Source: Lytechinus pictus
Lineage: Eukaryota; Echinodermata; Echinoidea; Temnopleuroida; Toxopneustidae
Reading direction: 5' to 3'
Length of the DNA stretch: 64,000 nucleotides
Assembly (NCBI RefSeq): GCF_037042905.1
Contig: NC_087247.1
Span: 37,651,420-37,715,419, forward strand
In this document: piece after piece, positions 13,601 to 23,662 of the stretch
Numbering within the stretch: position 1 is the first letter of the stretch
How the letters are laid out: each line of letters opens with the position of its first letter
The notes under the pieces: model-generated
Told to the model about the DNA's origin: nothing
The model's database searches: none
What the model saw: the letters and a program-made list of their open reading frames with translations, nothing else
Program-made: the position numbers and the translations under genes

Positions 13601-16405
13601 AACAAAACAACAACCCTGCAATGACAGAAATGAAATAAGATTATCAATAACACCATTTCAAAAACATGTCATTAGCACTTGCATCACACAATGTACATAA
13701 TAGACTGCAGATATTGAATACATGGCAAAATATTGATATTGAAAGTGGGGTGTATTCATCTCTATCATTTACTGAAATGATAAAATACATGCATTCCTCA
13801 AAAACAGCTTGTAAATATTATCGTTGTAGCTATCATCTCAAAACTATTTAGTAGATGTAATAAGCATATTACTCATATTTAGTCAGATGACATAAGAATG
13901 CATCATACACTTAAAATGAATCATTTATACACAGAAATAGAAGAGTCCATGTAATTAATGCCTACCCAAAGTCAGAGGCTACTGGTGGTTACACACCACC
14001 TACATCACCCAGGATACCACAAAGGAGTAGCAGCTTCTACATTATCAAAATCTCGATGAGGATCAAATGAGTCGGACCAGCTATAATTAAAGAAAGCAAC
14101 AATCATAACCATAAGATAATCATAACTCCAACTCATGATAAAATTGCTTAGAATTCCCTGAATTAATATTTTAAAAATATTATATTTCTCAAACAATTCT
14201 ACTACTTTCAGTGTGGATAATCATTGGTAATGATATACTCACAAATATCTAATGTTTTCTTTTGCACGAATAAATAATCCAATTAGTAAAAACTATGTTC
14301 ATTAATTCCAAAGTTTTGATCAAGACCCAAGTACTTGATAGAGCAAGTAGCTCTATCGAACGGAGTCAAACTGCATATTTCTGTCTATTGAGCTTAACAC
14401 AACCATTCTCTATTACAGTTTACTCATCTGATACTGCAATTAAAAGAGTAATTTAAGTCCACAAACAATATGTGTATGCTCAGTAAGCAAAGAAGTCATA
14501 GATCTAACTTCTTAGTTCAGAACCATAATCATAAATCATCACATCATATAATATAACGAGGTCAGCTAGAAGCATACCTTACTATGGGCGCCGCCATCTT
14601 GAAATACAATGTTTACTATAGAACGCCCTCTATGTTATCTTTTAAATAATCTACTAAAACTTTCTCTTCAATTCAACAAGTAATCCTAAATTTCTGACCT
14701 TTCAAATATCAAGTATTACTTATATTCATTATTCCCAACAATGTCTAGCACAAAAAGTAAACCAGTAAATATCCTCATAATTTGTAAGTTACAACTCGTC
14801 TTTGAACTTGACCGAGATACACTTGCTTTGCTAAAGTCATGAAAGTAAAAGTGACTAAATTCAATCTTAAAACAAGTAATTCTTTTCTCAAAATTTTGTC
14901 CATGATAGTATAGAAACGATTAGTTATCAAATTAATTACATTTTACTGTAATTCTATGCAAAAATAAGATAAAACGACACTTACATCAGCCCTTTCCCAG
15001 GCCTGCTTCGATTGCAGTCCGACCTGCACCAGAACCAGGACGTGCAATAATCTACCTAACGTAAAATGCCAACAAGCAGTGGAGTCACGGAACCACCCAC
15101 AAAAATATCATTCCGCTAAGGATTTGTTAAACTTCGAAACAGCCAATATGAAAAGATATAAGTATATATATTGTTTTCACTCAATATTACGAGAAAACAA
15201 ATCCTTAAAATCCTTTAAAATACATAACAAGGATTAGAAAATAACTAGAATTATATTTTTCGAGTGTACATACATCAATCATCCTAACCCTATCTAGTGA
15301 TCCGGCCGATCAAGAGAATTCCAAACACCTGTACAAAAATAATATGCAAATTAGGCACATTCTTCTCAAGTGACCTAAATGAAAATTCCACTTTCCGACA
15401 TTACATAAGCAAGTGTGATTATGATTATTACTCTTTATTTTGTGGAGAGTATCTGAAATAGAAAAAATCATTGTATGATCAGTGATCCTTTGTATTGTTT
15501 CCAAAGTATGATACTCAATCTCATCGCACTTGCTCTCTCTGTCTCTCTAGTTGTTTGATAGAGATAACTACATCAACCGAGCAGCTTCTAGGTATATATT
15601 CAACACTGAAGGTCATGTGCTTCCTATCAAGAGCCAGTATAGATCTAAGGATTGGTGGCAATATAACACTGATAGCTGTTTATTCAACAAGTCATGTGAT
15701 AAAGGAAAGGATCAAAATAATACAGAGGTAAGATTCTAAAGGCTTCTCTATTTGAGTTTTTAAGATCACAGAAACCCGATCATCAAATATGAGAGATTTT
15801 GAGTATTGTCATTAGATAATATTGATTTGAGACTTTGATTATAGATCCCAGGTTTACTAATTTTCGGGAAGTAGTAATTTTGTCATTGAGAAGGAAACAT
15901 AAAGATTTATTTTGTAACCTGTAAATTTCTTAATGAATTCACCCCACTTCAAATAGCAAAACTGAAATAAAGGTACGCTGTAGGACCTGTATTGTAAATT
16001 CAGTTTTAAGACTATCCAGTATAGCAGAAAAGACTGAATGTTGTGAAGACAAAAAATACTCAATTGAGATAAAGTGACATATTTGAACTTGCATAAGTCA
16101 CCCCTTGCCAATGTAATGACTTCTTAGAAGGGCTCTACCTTCTAAAATAATGAGTTCCAAAGGAAACTTGTCCATGAAGACAGTTTCTCACTTTTCTTCT
16201 CGAGTGATAGTTGTTACCTTACTGTCGTGCGATATATTTTAGAAAGAAACAGAAATTAAAATTACCTTGGACCTCCACTCTACCACTTAACCATTGTTTA
16301 TTCTCTCTTTCCCCTTCATTCTGTCAGTGCATCGGTGTATCAAAGCATTCACTGCCCCTCGACATCTCGTATCTGGATCAGATTGATCACATGGTTGGAA
16401 TATAA
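1469..16405 (+). CDS. EDEM1: EDEM1-like ER degradation alpha-mannosidase-like protein, 3' part of gene (10 exons)
   Basis: EDEM proteins act in the ER lumen, trimming or recognising mannose on misfolded glycoproteins so that they enter ER-associated degradation. Ten exons join in phase with GT-AG junctions: 1469-1640, 3013-3196, 3607-3698, 4699-4781, 9552-9672, 11293-11463, 11861-11934, 12956-13052, 15551-15727 and 16328-16405. They give about 415 residues of the GH47 (alpha/alpha)6 domain and the end of the protein. Family marks in order are [56 protein letters not shown] (with the GH47 glutamate), [18 protein letters not shown] and FNTEGHVLP. The end, DQIDHMVGI, resembles the vertebrate EDEM1 terminus. 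The [12 protein letters not shown] block favours EDEM1 over EDEM2 or EDEM3, from memory of the families. The signal peptide and the first part of the domain lie upstream of the window. An AATAAA at 16890-16895 is a candidate polyadenylation signal. No frameshift or stop was seen. Confidence 0.93.
1776..2608 (+). repeat. GTCTCACCTGC-ended element with tandem AGGTCA-rich units, copy 1
   Basis: The ends are an 11-bp inverted repeat, GTCTCACCTGC at 1776-1786 and GCAGGTGAGAC at 2598-2608. The inside is made of units of about 150-195 bp, each with a block like GGTCACATGACCAAGGTCA. The segment lies in an EDEM1 intron. A longer copy in the same orientation is at 19802-21248. The shared sequence continues a few bases beyond the right repeat (CGCCAGAGGCATTCCA), so the true edge may be there. 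No transposase frame was seen. Confidence 0.85.
3013..3196 (+). CDS. EDEM1: EDEM1-like exon b
   Basis: The acceptor is CTCCAG at 3007-3012. The exon reads [21 protein letters not shown] and then [12 protein letters not shown], the strongly conserved GH47 segment with a glutamate in the active-site cup. It also has an N-glycosylation-like SNNTG near its end. The donor GTAAGA starts at 3197 and splits a glycine codon after its first base. Confidence 0.92.
3607..3698 (+). CDS. EDEM1: EDEM1-like exon c
   Basis: The acceptor TATAG ends at 3606, and the first two bases complete the glycine codon split by the previous exon. The product reads [21 protein letters not shown] followed by [10 protein letters not shown]. 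The [15 protein letters not shown] block is a GH47 hallmark. Donor GTAAGA at 3699, phase 0. Confidence 0.93.
4699..4781 (+). CDS. EDEM1: EDEM1-like exon d
   Basis: The acceptor TTCAG ends at 4698. The exon encodes [20 protein letters not shown] and VKKYMRKG, a helix of the GH47 barrel. It leaves the last codon after two bases at donor GTTAGT (4782), which matches the single base supplied by exon e 4.8 kb downstream. Confidence 0.88.
5325..5915 (+). repeat. Tandem repeat family with 139-140-bp units and AGGTCA direct repeats
   Basis: Three units can be aligned by the block CAGGTCAAAGGTCACAGC and its variants at about 5499, 5638 and 5778. Each is followed by AAATATGCGAG and GCATGATAAC, and preceded by GTAGGTAGATGACA. 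The left flank reads CCCTCGCAGACAAAGTCCG, followed by the CCGTCCGTC phrase of a larger dispersed family. It lies in the 4.8-kb EDEM1 intron. Confidence 0.8.
6557..6792. mobile_element. Small foldback MITE
   Basis: CAATAGACCGGTTTACTAA at 6557-6575 is repeated in inverted form as TTAGTAAACCGGTCTATTG at 6774-6792. The 236-bp segment has no coding capacity. The target duplication is unclear, so the superfamily is not assigned. Confidence 0.75.
7741..8449. mobile_element. hAT-like non-autonomous element
   Basis: It opens with TAGAGCTGTTATCG and closes with CGATAACAGCACTA, an imperfect terminal inverted repeat. It is flanked by GAATCCTT (7733-7740) and GAACCATT (8450-8457), eight bases with six matches, consistent with an aged hAT target duplication. 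The interior is rich in ATCGATA-type sequence and has no transposase. Confidence 0.65.
8880..9330 (+). repeat. Degenerate repeat stretch with AGGTCA-like motifs
   Basis: Phrases such as ATCTTGTT-CTCG-TAA and GGTTCAAC(C/T)TCAAACTTG recur at irregular spacing, with diverged AGGTCA-like half sites. It looks like an old copy of a tandem-unit family related in style to those at 1776 and 5325, but the units could not be aligned firmly. Confidence 0.4.
9552..9672 (+). CDS. EDEM1: EDEM1-like exon e
   Basis: The acceptor TACAG ends at 9551. The exon completes G and reads [20 protein letters not shown] followed by [20 protein letters not shown]. The block from SPLYVNVNM to SLQAFFPGLQ is characteristic of EDEM proteins. 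Donor GTAAAT at 9673, phase 0. Confidence 0.92.
10072..10186. mobile_element. 115-bp palindromic hAT-like MITE with 8-bp target duplication
   Basis: The element begins CAGTGGCGGACCGTGA and ends TCACGGTCCGCCACTG, and most of its length folds on itself. It is flanked by identical GCTGCACA at 10064-10071 and 10187-10194. The 8-bp duplication and the CAGTGGCG ends are typical of hAT elements. Confidence 0.9.
10312..10867. mobile_element. TTAA-flanked MITE family A, copy 1
   Basis: Flanked by TTAA at 10308-10311 and 10868-10871, with ends AGGGATGGTCCAG and CTGGACCATCCCT. The TTAA duplication suggests mobilisation by a piggyBac-type transposase. A 552-bp relative is at 23663-24214. The interior ends share sequence about an AAATTTTACTCTATTTAT-like block. 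No coding frame. Confidence 0.88.
11293..11463 (+). CDS. EDEM1: EDEM1-like exon f
   Basis: The acceptor CAAAG ends at 11292. The 57 codons include [28 protein letters not shown] and [17 protein letters not shown]. The glutamates of RPELVES sit at the GH47 active site, so the mannosidase chemistry looks preserved. Donor GTAAGA at 11464, phase 0. Confidence 0.94.
11861..11934 (+). CDS. EDEM1: EDEM1-like exon g
   Basis: The acceptor CTTCAG ends at 11860. The exon encodes [20 protein letters not shown] and YTKAK, a helical segment. The donor GTAAGT at 11935 is a perfect consensus and splits the final lysine codon after two bases. Confidence 0.92.
12222..12768. mobile_element. TTAA-flanked MITE family B, copy 1 (uninterrupted)
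   Basis: Flanked by TTAA at 12218-12221 and 12769-12772, with ends AGGACAAGTCCACCC and GGGTGGACTTGACCT. A second copy at 21778-23183 carries an insertion, so this one shows the empty state. It lies in the intron between EDEM1 exons g and h. Confidence 0.88.
12956..13052 (+). CDS. EDEM1: EDEM1-like exon h
   Basis: The acceptor TCTCAG ends at 12955. The exon reads [20 protein letters not shown] and [12 protein letters not shown]. The wording SETCKYLYL is the best discriminator for EDEM1 among the three EDEM paralogues. Donor GTATGT at 13053, phase 0. Confidence 0.93.
15551..15727 (+). CDS. EDEM1: EDEM1-like exon i
   Basis: The acceptor TCTCTAG ends at 15550, after a pyrimidine-rich tract. The exon reads [20 protein letters not shown] and GHVLPI, with the TEG motif whose threonine ligates calcium in GH47 enzymes. 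It then runs through a variable, hydrophilic part ([19 protein letters not shown]). Donor GTAAGA at 15728, phase 0. Confidence 0.92.
16328..16405 (+). CDS. EDEM1: EDEM1-like terminal exon
   Basis: The acceptor CTGTCAG ends at 16327. The 25 codons read [20 protein letters not shown] and HMVGI, then TAA. The vertebrate EDEM1 carboxy terminus has the same SLPL and QIDQMVG pattern, so this is the true end rather than a readthrough. There is no ER-retention tetrapeptide, as expected for EDEM1. Confidence 0.93.
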   Translation, partial: CIGVSKHSLPLDISYLDQIDHMVGI

Positions 16406-16731
16406 CGATACGCAAGATCTATTCTTTGTCTGCCTGCAATCTCCATGCCAGTAAGATTGCCACTTCAAGAACATCATTAGTAATGTGTTACATCACTGAG
16501 TGGCTAACTCTTAATCCATGCACAAAGTCAATAGAGAAGCAGGTGTGTCCTCTGATGTCCTCAGATAACGAAATAGCAGCCTAAGATGATTATTTTTTTA
16601 CAGTATTGTTTACTTTTACATAATTTATTACTTGTTGACGATGCCTTTCTTTTTGTCAATTGTTTATTTTAAGGATTTTGATAATTAAATATTGATTTAT
16701 AATAATTGAGTTTTAGTTCTATGGAAAAGGG

Positions 16732-16762
<31 letters not shown>

Positions 16763-16889
16763 ATAGACTTAAGCAAAATAATCTATAAGACCATGATGCG
16801 ACAAGCTACATGTATGCAACAAAACTCAGCAACATTTTTGTGTACAAATCCACAGTACAGAGCCAAGCAAAATTAGTTCTTCACTTTGT

Positions 16890-16895
16890 AATAAA
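16890..16895 (+). promoter_or_regulatory. Candidate polyadenylation signal for EDEM1-like gene
   Basis: An AATAAA hexamer lies 485 bases after the EDEM1-like stop codon. An ATTAAA variant at 16684-16689 is nearer and is an alternative. Only cDNA ends could decide. Confidence 0.4.
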
Positions 16896-18634
16896 ATAAT
16901 ACAGACCAATCTCACTCTTTTTTTAATGACTTGATAAAGAAATGGATGCCAAAATTTTCACAACTTTGGATAATTTGTTGAAGCATTATGTGAAGCCATT
17001 TGTCTTATCAATCTTTATGGAAATGTTGCTGAGCTTTGTTTTGCCATACATGTATCCGAACAAGGCTTTGTAATAAGGCACTTTGTCAAAAGCCAGAGTC
17101 GGGTCTTTTGAGCAGCAATCCAGCAAGCAGCTATTCATTCCTCATGTTTTCATCATAGACAAGATAATGGGGAAAATGGGAATGCTGCTGTGAATTCCTA
17201 CTGAGAGATGCAGTTCAGACTTTTGAAAACTTGCCTTTGAATCAAGAATACTTCACACTCAGTGCAACAGGGTACTCTACTTAATAATTTGTTGCTTGAT
17301 TACAGGTTTTCTCTGTATTCATTTTAAATGTGATTACATGTGAGTTGTTATTTTATCCTTGATATTGTAACATTATGTATAAATAAGTGATGCTATGAAG
17401 TATATTGGTGAGAGGTAGAAAGTTTATATATAAATCATGTGCCTTACAATTTTATTGAGTAAATATTGCATTTAATTTATAGCTGATGATTCAGAAACTG
17501 TTGTGCAAGGTCATGTGTATTCTAAAAGTATAATTGGTAGTAAACCCAGATATTGGACAGATCCCTCTAGTGGATGTTTCACTTTTAGTTGTAACTTAAA
17601 TTAATGACTAGATGCCAACATGCATCCCCTGGTCATAATCATGGGGAAAAGTGTAACATTTGATACAGTGGCATAATGAACACAACATTTTGAGGGGGCC
17701 AGATATGGCTGATAGAGCAAAAGTTTTATAAATATGTGAATCAGGCAAAAATTTTGACCTTTTTAATAAAAAATATATCTAATTTTGGATAGATTTTGAT
17801 ATTGTATTCATAAAATACTGTTTCCCTTTTTCTTTCTAGGTCATGATTTTTTTTTTTTGGGGGGGGCTTGCTTTTTTGGATATCAGTGATACCATACAAG
17901 ATTCTACCAAAACCTGCAAAATGGTAGAGTTGAATGTTTTTTACGTTATGAAAATTTGTTCTTCAGCTGGTTTACTTTTAGACATTGATGGTGCTAATTC
18001 TTATAATTTCGGACATGTTTAAATTATTAGGAACTTAATTTGTGATAAACATGTACTTTTCATGACAAAATGGATAATTGGATTGTCTGTTAAGTGATTC
18101 ATTGAAATTATGTGAAACATACAAGGCGAATATGCGTCCCCTATTGACAGAACAAGTTTAACCAAGGATTACAAAATCATCAAATTGACAATTTTGGTAC
18201 AGTATCCTATACTTTACTGTATTAAATTTCAGAGATACTAATAACTATAGTAGATTTAAAGATAGTGAAACATCCTAATATGCAAAGCTTAAATCACTTC
18301 CATTGATATTGGTATTATTCCAGGATAGTATTGTATTAATGTGGGTATTTGATTTCACAAATACTGAGCTTGTTGATGTGATAGGAAAGATAAGTTGAGG
18401 CTGGAATTTTCTGATGTACTCTAATCTCTTGTCTGATTAGAGCATTCACGTGCCACTGCAAACCATTGTGCATGATTTGAATTTTTTTTTTTTAATGATT
18501 TCTAATGAAAACAAAATCAGAAGTAGTGTGCCAAGAGAGTCATACCCTGGTATTTAACAGTCTGACTTGCAAGTTTTGGAACTCGAGGGTTTGATGTTGG
18601 CGTTAATGCAAGCTGAAATACTCCAACATGAAAT

Positions 18635-19296
18635 ATCGTCGGCGGTCTTCCGAACCGTCGTATCACACATACGACGGTGCAAACCCATTTCAGAGAAAAT
18701 CGACTTCAAAGTTTACTTTAATTTTCACATCTAGTTCCCCAGCCGTAAAACATTCATTGCTCGAAAAATACATGGTTGGAAAGACCAAGACAATTACTTG
18801 ACAATGGTATCCTTATTTTTACACAAAAGCAAGGATCAGAGAAAATATCGCAAAAGAGCTACATGCTTGTAATTTCGGTTTGAGCGGTTTAGATTTCCCT
18901 CGTACAAAAACGCCATAGGGAATTCAACAACCCTGACCGCGATTTCAATGCGCGCGGTCAGTCAAAACGTTGTATCGCTTTTCACGTGCAAAGTCAATGC
19001 AGTGCAGGTGGCCAATACGACAGTTTGGCTGACCGCGCGCATTGAAATCGCGGTCAGTCAAAACGTCGTATCGCTCTGTTGCGGGACACGTTTCCATTGG
19101 GATTTTCGCATTTTATTTAAAAAATGTATGGCATCGCCGTGAAAATCCTGTCATATCTCAGAAAATAAAATAAATTGCTGCCTAGAAATTTAGTTATGAA
19201 TAGAATAGGACTTGTACTTTAATTTTCTGCAAAAATCTCAAAATCGATTTTTTGACCAAAATTGACTGATACGACAGTTCAGATGACCGCCGACGA
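18635..19296. mobile_element. Foldback element with ATCGTCGGCGGTC ends and an internal CTGACCGCG palindrome
   Basis: ATCGTCGGCGGTC at 18635-18647 is inverted as GACCGCCGACGAT at 19284-19296. Inside, CTGACCGCGATTTCAATGCG near 18932 is repeated inverted near 19029-19057, followed both times by TCAAAACGT(T/C)GTATCGC. Flanking TA is compatible with a TA duplication but is not decisive. No open frame of note. Confidence 0.7.
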
Positions 19297-19801
19297 TATA
19301 ATACATTCAGAGGAAACAGACTGTTTATGAATAGGTATGTAAACCTATTCTTTTTTTAAGACAGCTGTACATGTACACAAAAACCTAGCATAATATTATG
19401 TGCCTTGTTTTGAAAAGCAATACTTAAACTGACAATTATAGGCATGTAATGTACGGGCCTACACCCTAATATTTGGAAGGACAGTTTCAGCTCTAAGATC
19501 TTACATCTGAACAACAATCCTTGGCAATGCATTTTTGTCATTAATTTCCACAACATTGATTTCTTGTAATGCTTTGTTAGATACGTGTAGTGCCTTTATT
19601 TTGAAAATGGACAAATCATCCAAGTACTCCTTGTTTATTAAAGGGTGTTTGTCAATTTTTAACTCAAGAGGCAAGATTAGTGCACAGCCTTAGGCTTAAA
19701 TTAAAGTCAAAATTATGATTAAGACCGATCATGTCGGTTGCAAGATCAATAGTGTGACTTTAGTGCTATACATGCAGCTACATTATTGGTTTTGGTTTTT
19801 T

Positions 19802-21248
19802 GTCTCACCTGTATAGCAGAGTGAGACTATAGGCGCCGCTTTTCTGATGGCGGCGGCGTCAACACCAAATCTTAACCGAAGGTTAAGTTTTTGAAATGAC
19901 AGCATAACTTAGAAAGTATATGGACCTAGTTCATGAAACTTGGCCATAAGGTTAATCAAGTATTACTGAACATCCTGCCTGAGTTTCAGGTCACATGACC
20001 AATGTCAAAGGTCATTTAGGGTCAATGAGCTTAGACCATGTTGGGGGAATCAACATCAAAATCTTAACCTAAGGTTACGTTTTTTAAATGAAAGCATAAC
20101 TTAGAAAGTATATGGACCTAGTTCATGAAACTTGGCCATAAGGTTAATCAAATATTACTGAACATCCTGCTTGAGTTTCACGACACATGACCAAGGTCAA
20201 AGGTCATTTGGGGTCAATGAACTTTAGCCAAATTGGGGGTATCTGTTGAATTACCATCATAACTTTGAAAGATTATGGATCTCATTAATGACACTTGGAC
20301 ATAAGAGTAATCAAGTATCACTGAACATCCTGCCCGAGTTTCAGGTCACATGACCAAGGTCAAAGGTCATTTAAGGTCAATGAGCTTAGACCATATTGGG
20401 GGAATCAACATCAAAATTAACCTAAGGTTAAGTTTTTGAAATGACAGCATAACTTAGAAAGTATATGGACCTAGTTCATGAAACTTGGCCATAAGAGTAA
20501 TCAAGTATCACTGAACATCCTGTGCGCATTTCAGGTCACATGACAAAGGTCAATGAACTTTGGCCATACTGGGGGTATCTGTTGAATTACCATCATAACT
20601 TTGAAAGATTATGGATCTGATTCATGAAACTTGGACATTAAAGTAATCAAGTATCACTGATCATCCTGTGCGAGTTTCAGGTCACATGATCAAGGTCAAA
20701 GGTCAATGAACTGGCCAAGTTGGGGGCATTTGTTGAATTACCATCATAACTTTGAAAGTTTATTGGTCTAGTTCATAAAACGTGGACATAAGAGTAATCA
20801 AGTATCACTGAACATCCTGTACGAATTTCAGGTCAAAGGTCAATGAACTTTGGCCATGTTGGGGGGGGGTATCTGTTGAATTACCATAACTTTGAGTTTA
20901 TGGATCTGATTTATGAAACTTGGACACAAGAGTAATGAAGTATCTTTGAACATTTCGTCTGAGTTTCAGGTCACATACCAAAGTCAAAGGTCATTTAAGG
21001 TCATTGAACCTTGGCCATTTTAGAGGTAATTATTAGATTGCTGTCATAACTTTCAAAGTTTATATAGTGTATAAAATGTGGATATAGGGGTAATAAAGTT
21101 TCACTGACAAGTTTTAGTTCACATGATCAAGGTGAAATGTCAATGAACGTAGCATTGTATCATGATTGCTTTTTGGTGAATAATTATTTTATAGTAGTTT
21201 TCATAGTCAGCACTGCTGCTATATTGAATCACGTGATGCAGGTGAGAC
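19802..21248 (+). repeat. GTCTCACCTGC-ended element with tandem AGGTCA-rich units, copy 2
   Basis: A longer version of the element at 1776-2608: GTCTCACCTG start, GCAGGTGAGAC end at 21238-21248, then the same CGCCAGAGGCATTCCA. It holds roughly seven or eight internal units against about three to four in copy 1, so the difference in length is mostly unit number. Perfect AGGTCAAAGGTCA motifs lie at 20194-20206, 20357-20369 and 20693-20705. Confidence 0.88.
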
Positions 21249-21777
21249 CGCCAGAGGCATTCCATTTTTTTTTTTCATGTACTGTTGGAAGTATAATTAT
21301 GTGTACAGGTTAATTAGCACTACAATACTTGCCTAAACCAACAACCATGTTATTCATTAGGAGAGTTCACATGCTTCGAACAATTCTGATATACAAAATG
21401 TGTACGATAATGGACTTCTAAAACTTATTCAGTTTACACACATACATGTACTGTACATGTAGATCTGATAAATAGTACAGTTCTTTTTGACAAAAATTTA
21501 TATGGTGACAGGAAGAAATTCCAAGTGTTGCTATTACTAGTAAAGAAAATTGGAGAAACTAAAGCTCAAAGCTCATTCACCTAATGGGTCTGTTGGGCAC
21601 CATTTCATGATGGATATTAGCATGGTACAAATTGTCTGGTAATTCCAGTGAAATCTTTAGTATTCATTAACTGAGAAAGCACTTATCACTGACCGTAACC
21701 ATAGTAACACAGGTAATGTCAGATCGGAGTGGGGGCAAGACCTTGTATTGAAAATATTCTTAGCTTTTTATTATTAA

Positions 21778-23183
21778 AGGTCAAGTCCACCCCAGGAAAA
21801 TGTTGATTTGAATAAATAGAGAAAAATCAAACCAGCATATTGCTAAAAATTTCATCAAAATCGGATGTACAGTAAGAAAGTTAAGACATTTTAAAGTTTC
21901 GCTTATTTTTCACAAAACAGTGATATGCACAACTCAGTGACATGCAAATGTGTCAGTTGATGATGTTCATCACTCACTATTTCTTTCGTTTTTTATTGTT
22001 TGAATTACACATTATTTCATTTTTGTACAGATATAACTAGAAGGACCAACTTGACTGAACTATACAGTGCGTCCCAGAAAAAACGAAACCGAGATTTATC
22101 GATGATTTATCATAACTTAATCACAAATACAATAGACAAGTGACCTACCATTGTAAAGCTTAGAATCTCCTCTTTCATCTGAAACTACTTACATTTCTCA
22201 TTCACGCATGAGTGAGCAAAAACAATTTGAAGAGGGGATACCAAAAAGTCACTTGGCGGGCTGTATCTGGGTTTCAAACAGAAAACCACATTTTTAGAAA
22301 GTTCAATATCTGCTCTTTAATTTGATACCTCAATGAAAATGGTCAAGAAATAATAAAGTTCTGGTTATTTGAAATAAGGCTTGAATTTCAATAATTACAT
22401 AAAATGATTAGGTTTTACAGGCTAGCGTTCCGAGTCACTCGACACTCCGTTTTGTTGACGATTAGCCATGCATTTAGTCTTTTGTTAACCGTGCGATAGC
22501 TTCTGTGGGAAACCGGTGAAAACATGTTTATTTAATGAAATTATGGAAATACAAGCATTGTTTCGAGGGGACAGAACTTTTTTACCTCTTGACCATTTTC
22601 TGTGATTAAGGTATCAAATAAAAGAGCAGATATTGAACTTTTTAGGCATGTGATTTTCTTTTTGAAATTCAGATACCCCCCCCCCGCCAAATGAGTTTTT
22701 GGTATCCTTTCTTCAAATTGTTTTTGCTTACTCACGCGTGAATTAAAAATTATTTCAGTAATTTCAGATGAAAGAGGAGATTCTAAGCTTTACAATGGTA
22801 GGTCACTTGTCTATTGTATTTGTGATTAAGTTATGATAAATCATCGATAAATCTCGGTTTCGTTTTTTCTGGGACGCACTGATAAACAATGCTAATTCCA
22901 CATGTCCAGGGAGGAACCATTGTTGTTTGACTTGACAATGAGATAATTAGAATATTTCATTTAATAAAATACAAAGGGAATAGTGAGTGGATGACGTCAT
23001 TAGTCTCCTCATTTGCATACCAGCCAGTATGTGCATATAACTGTTTTGTGAAAATAAGCGAAACTTTAAAATGTCATAACTTTTTTTATTTCACAGCCGA
23101 TTTTGATGAAATTTTCAGTGTTTTGCTTGTTGGATTTTTCTCTTTTTATTCGAATCAACTTTTTGTTGGGGTGGACTTGTCCC
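21778..23183. mobile_element. TTAA-flanked MITE family B, copy 2, split by a nested element
   Basis: TTAA flanks at 21774-21777 and 23184-23187, with ends AGGTCAAGTCCACCCC and GGGGTGGACTTGTCCC. Its two halves align to 12222-12768 once the insertion at 22065-22881 is removed. Subtracting that insertion leaves about 589 bp against 547 bp for copy 1. Confidence 0.88.
22065..22881. mobile_element. Mariner-like long foldback element nested in a MITE
   Basis: Begins CAGTGCGTCCCAGAAAAAAC and ends with the exact inverse. The two arms remain alignable for more than 300 bp each, so nearly the whole 817 bp folds back. TA lies directly before the left end, and TA follows the right end after one extra A. 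It contains no transposase frame and resembles in its CAGTGCGT end the element at 55472-56462. Confidence 0.85.
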
Positions 23184-23662
23184 TTAAGTCACATAAGAAA
23201 TTACCAAGATTATGGTGCTCAGAGAGTAAAGTAATCACCACATGAAACTTCTATTTTTTCATACCCAATATGATATGAAGATTAATTTTACTCATAGAGA
23301 AATAACAGGCTTCTGCACAAATTGTTTCCAATAAGCCTCAGTTTTAATGGTTCATATCAAATGCAAAAGGAATAACTTAGTAAAAGTGTTTAGGTTGAGA
23401 TGAGGGCATTTTAAATACAAAATAAAACATTACCTGTGATAATATATGCTTAGGAAATAAAATTTATTGAGAAAATATATTTAATTAAAGACGTATCATC
23501 GATGCAACAAATATACTGTGTACACGTTTCTTATTTATCTTGTCTCTGTAAACAAATGCAGCTTTACAAATTGGACAAACAACTTAAAAACTGCTGCTCT
23601 GGTTCCCCAATTTCAACAAAGAGCTCCCAGCTGTTCATTTGATGGACAATGCAATACATTAA

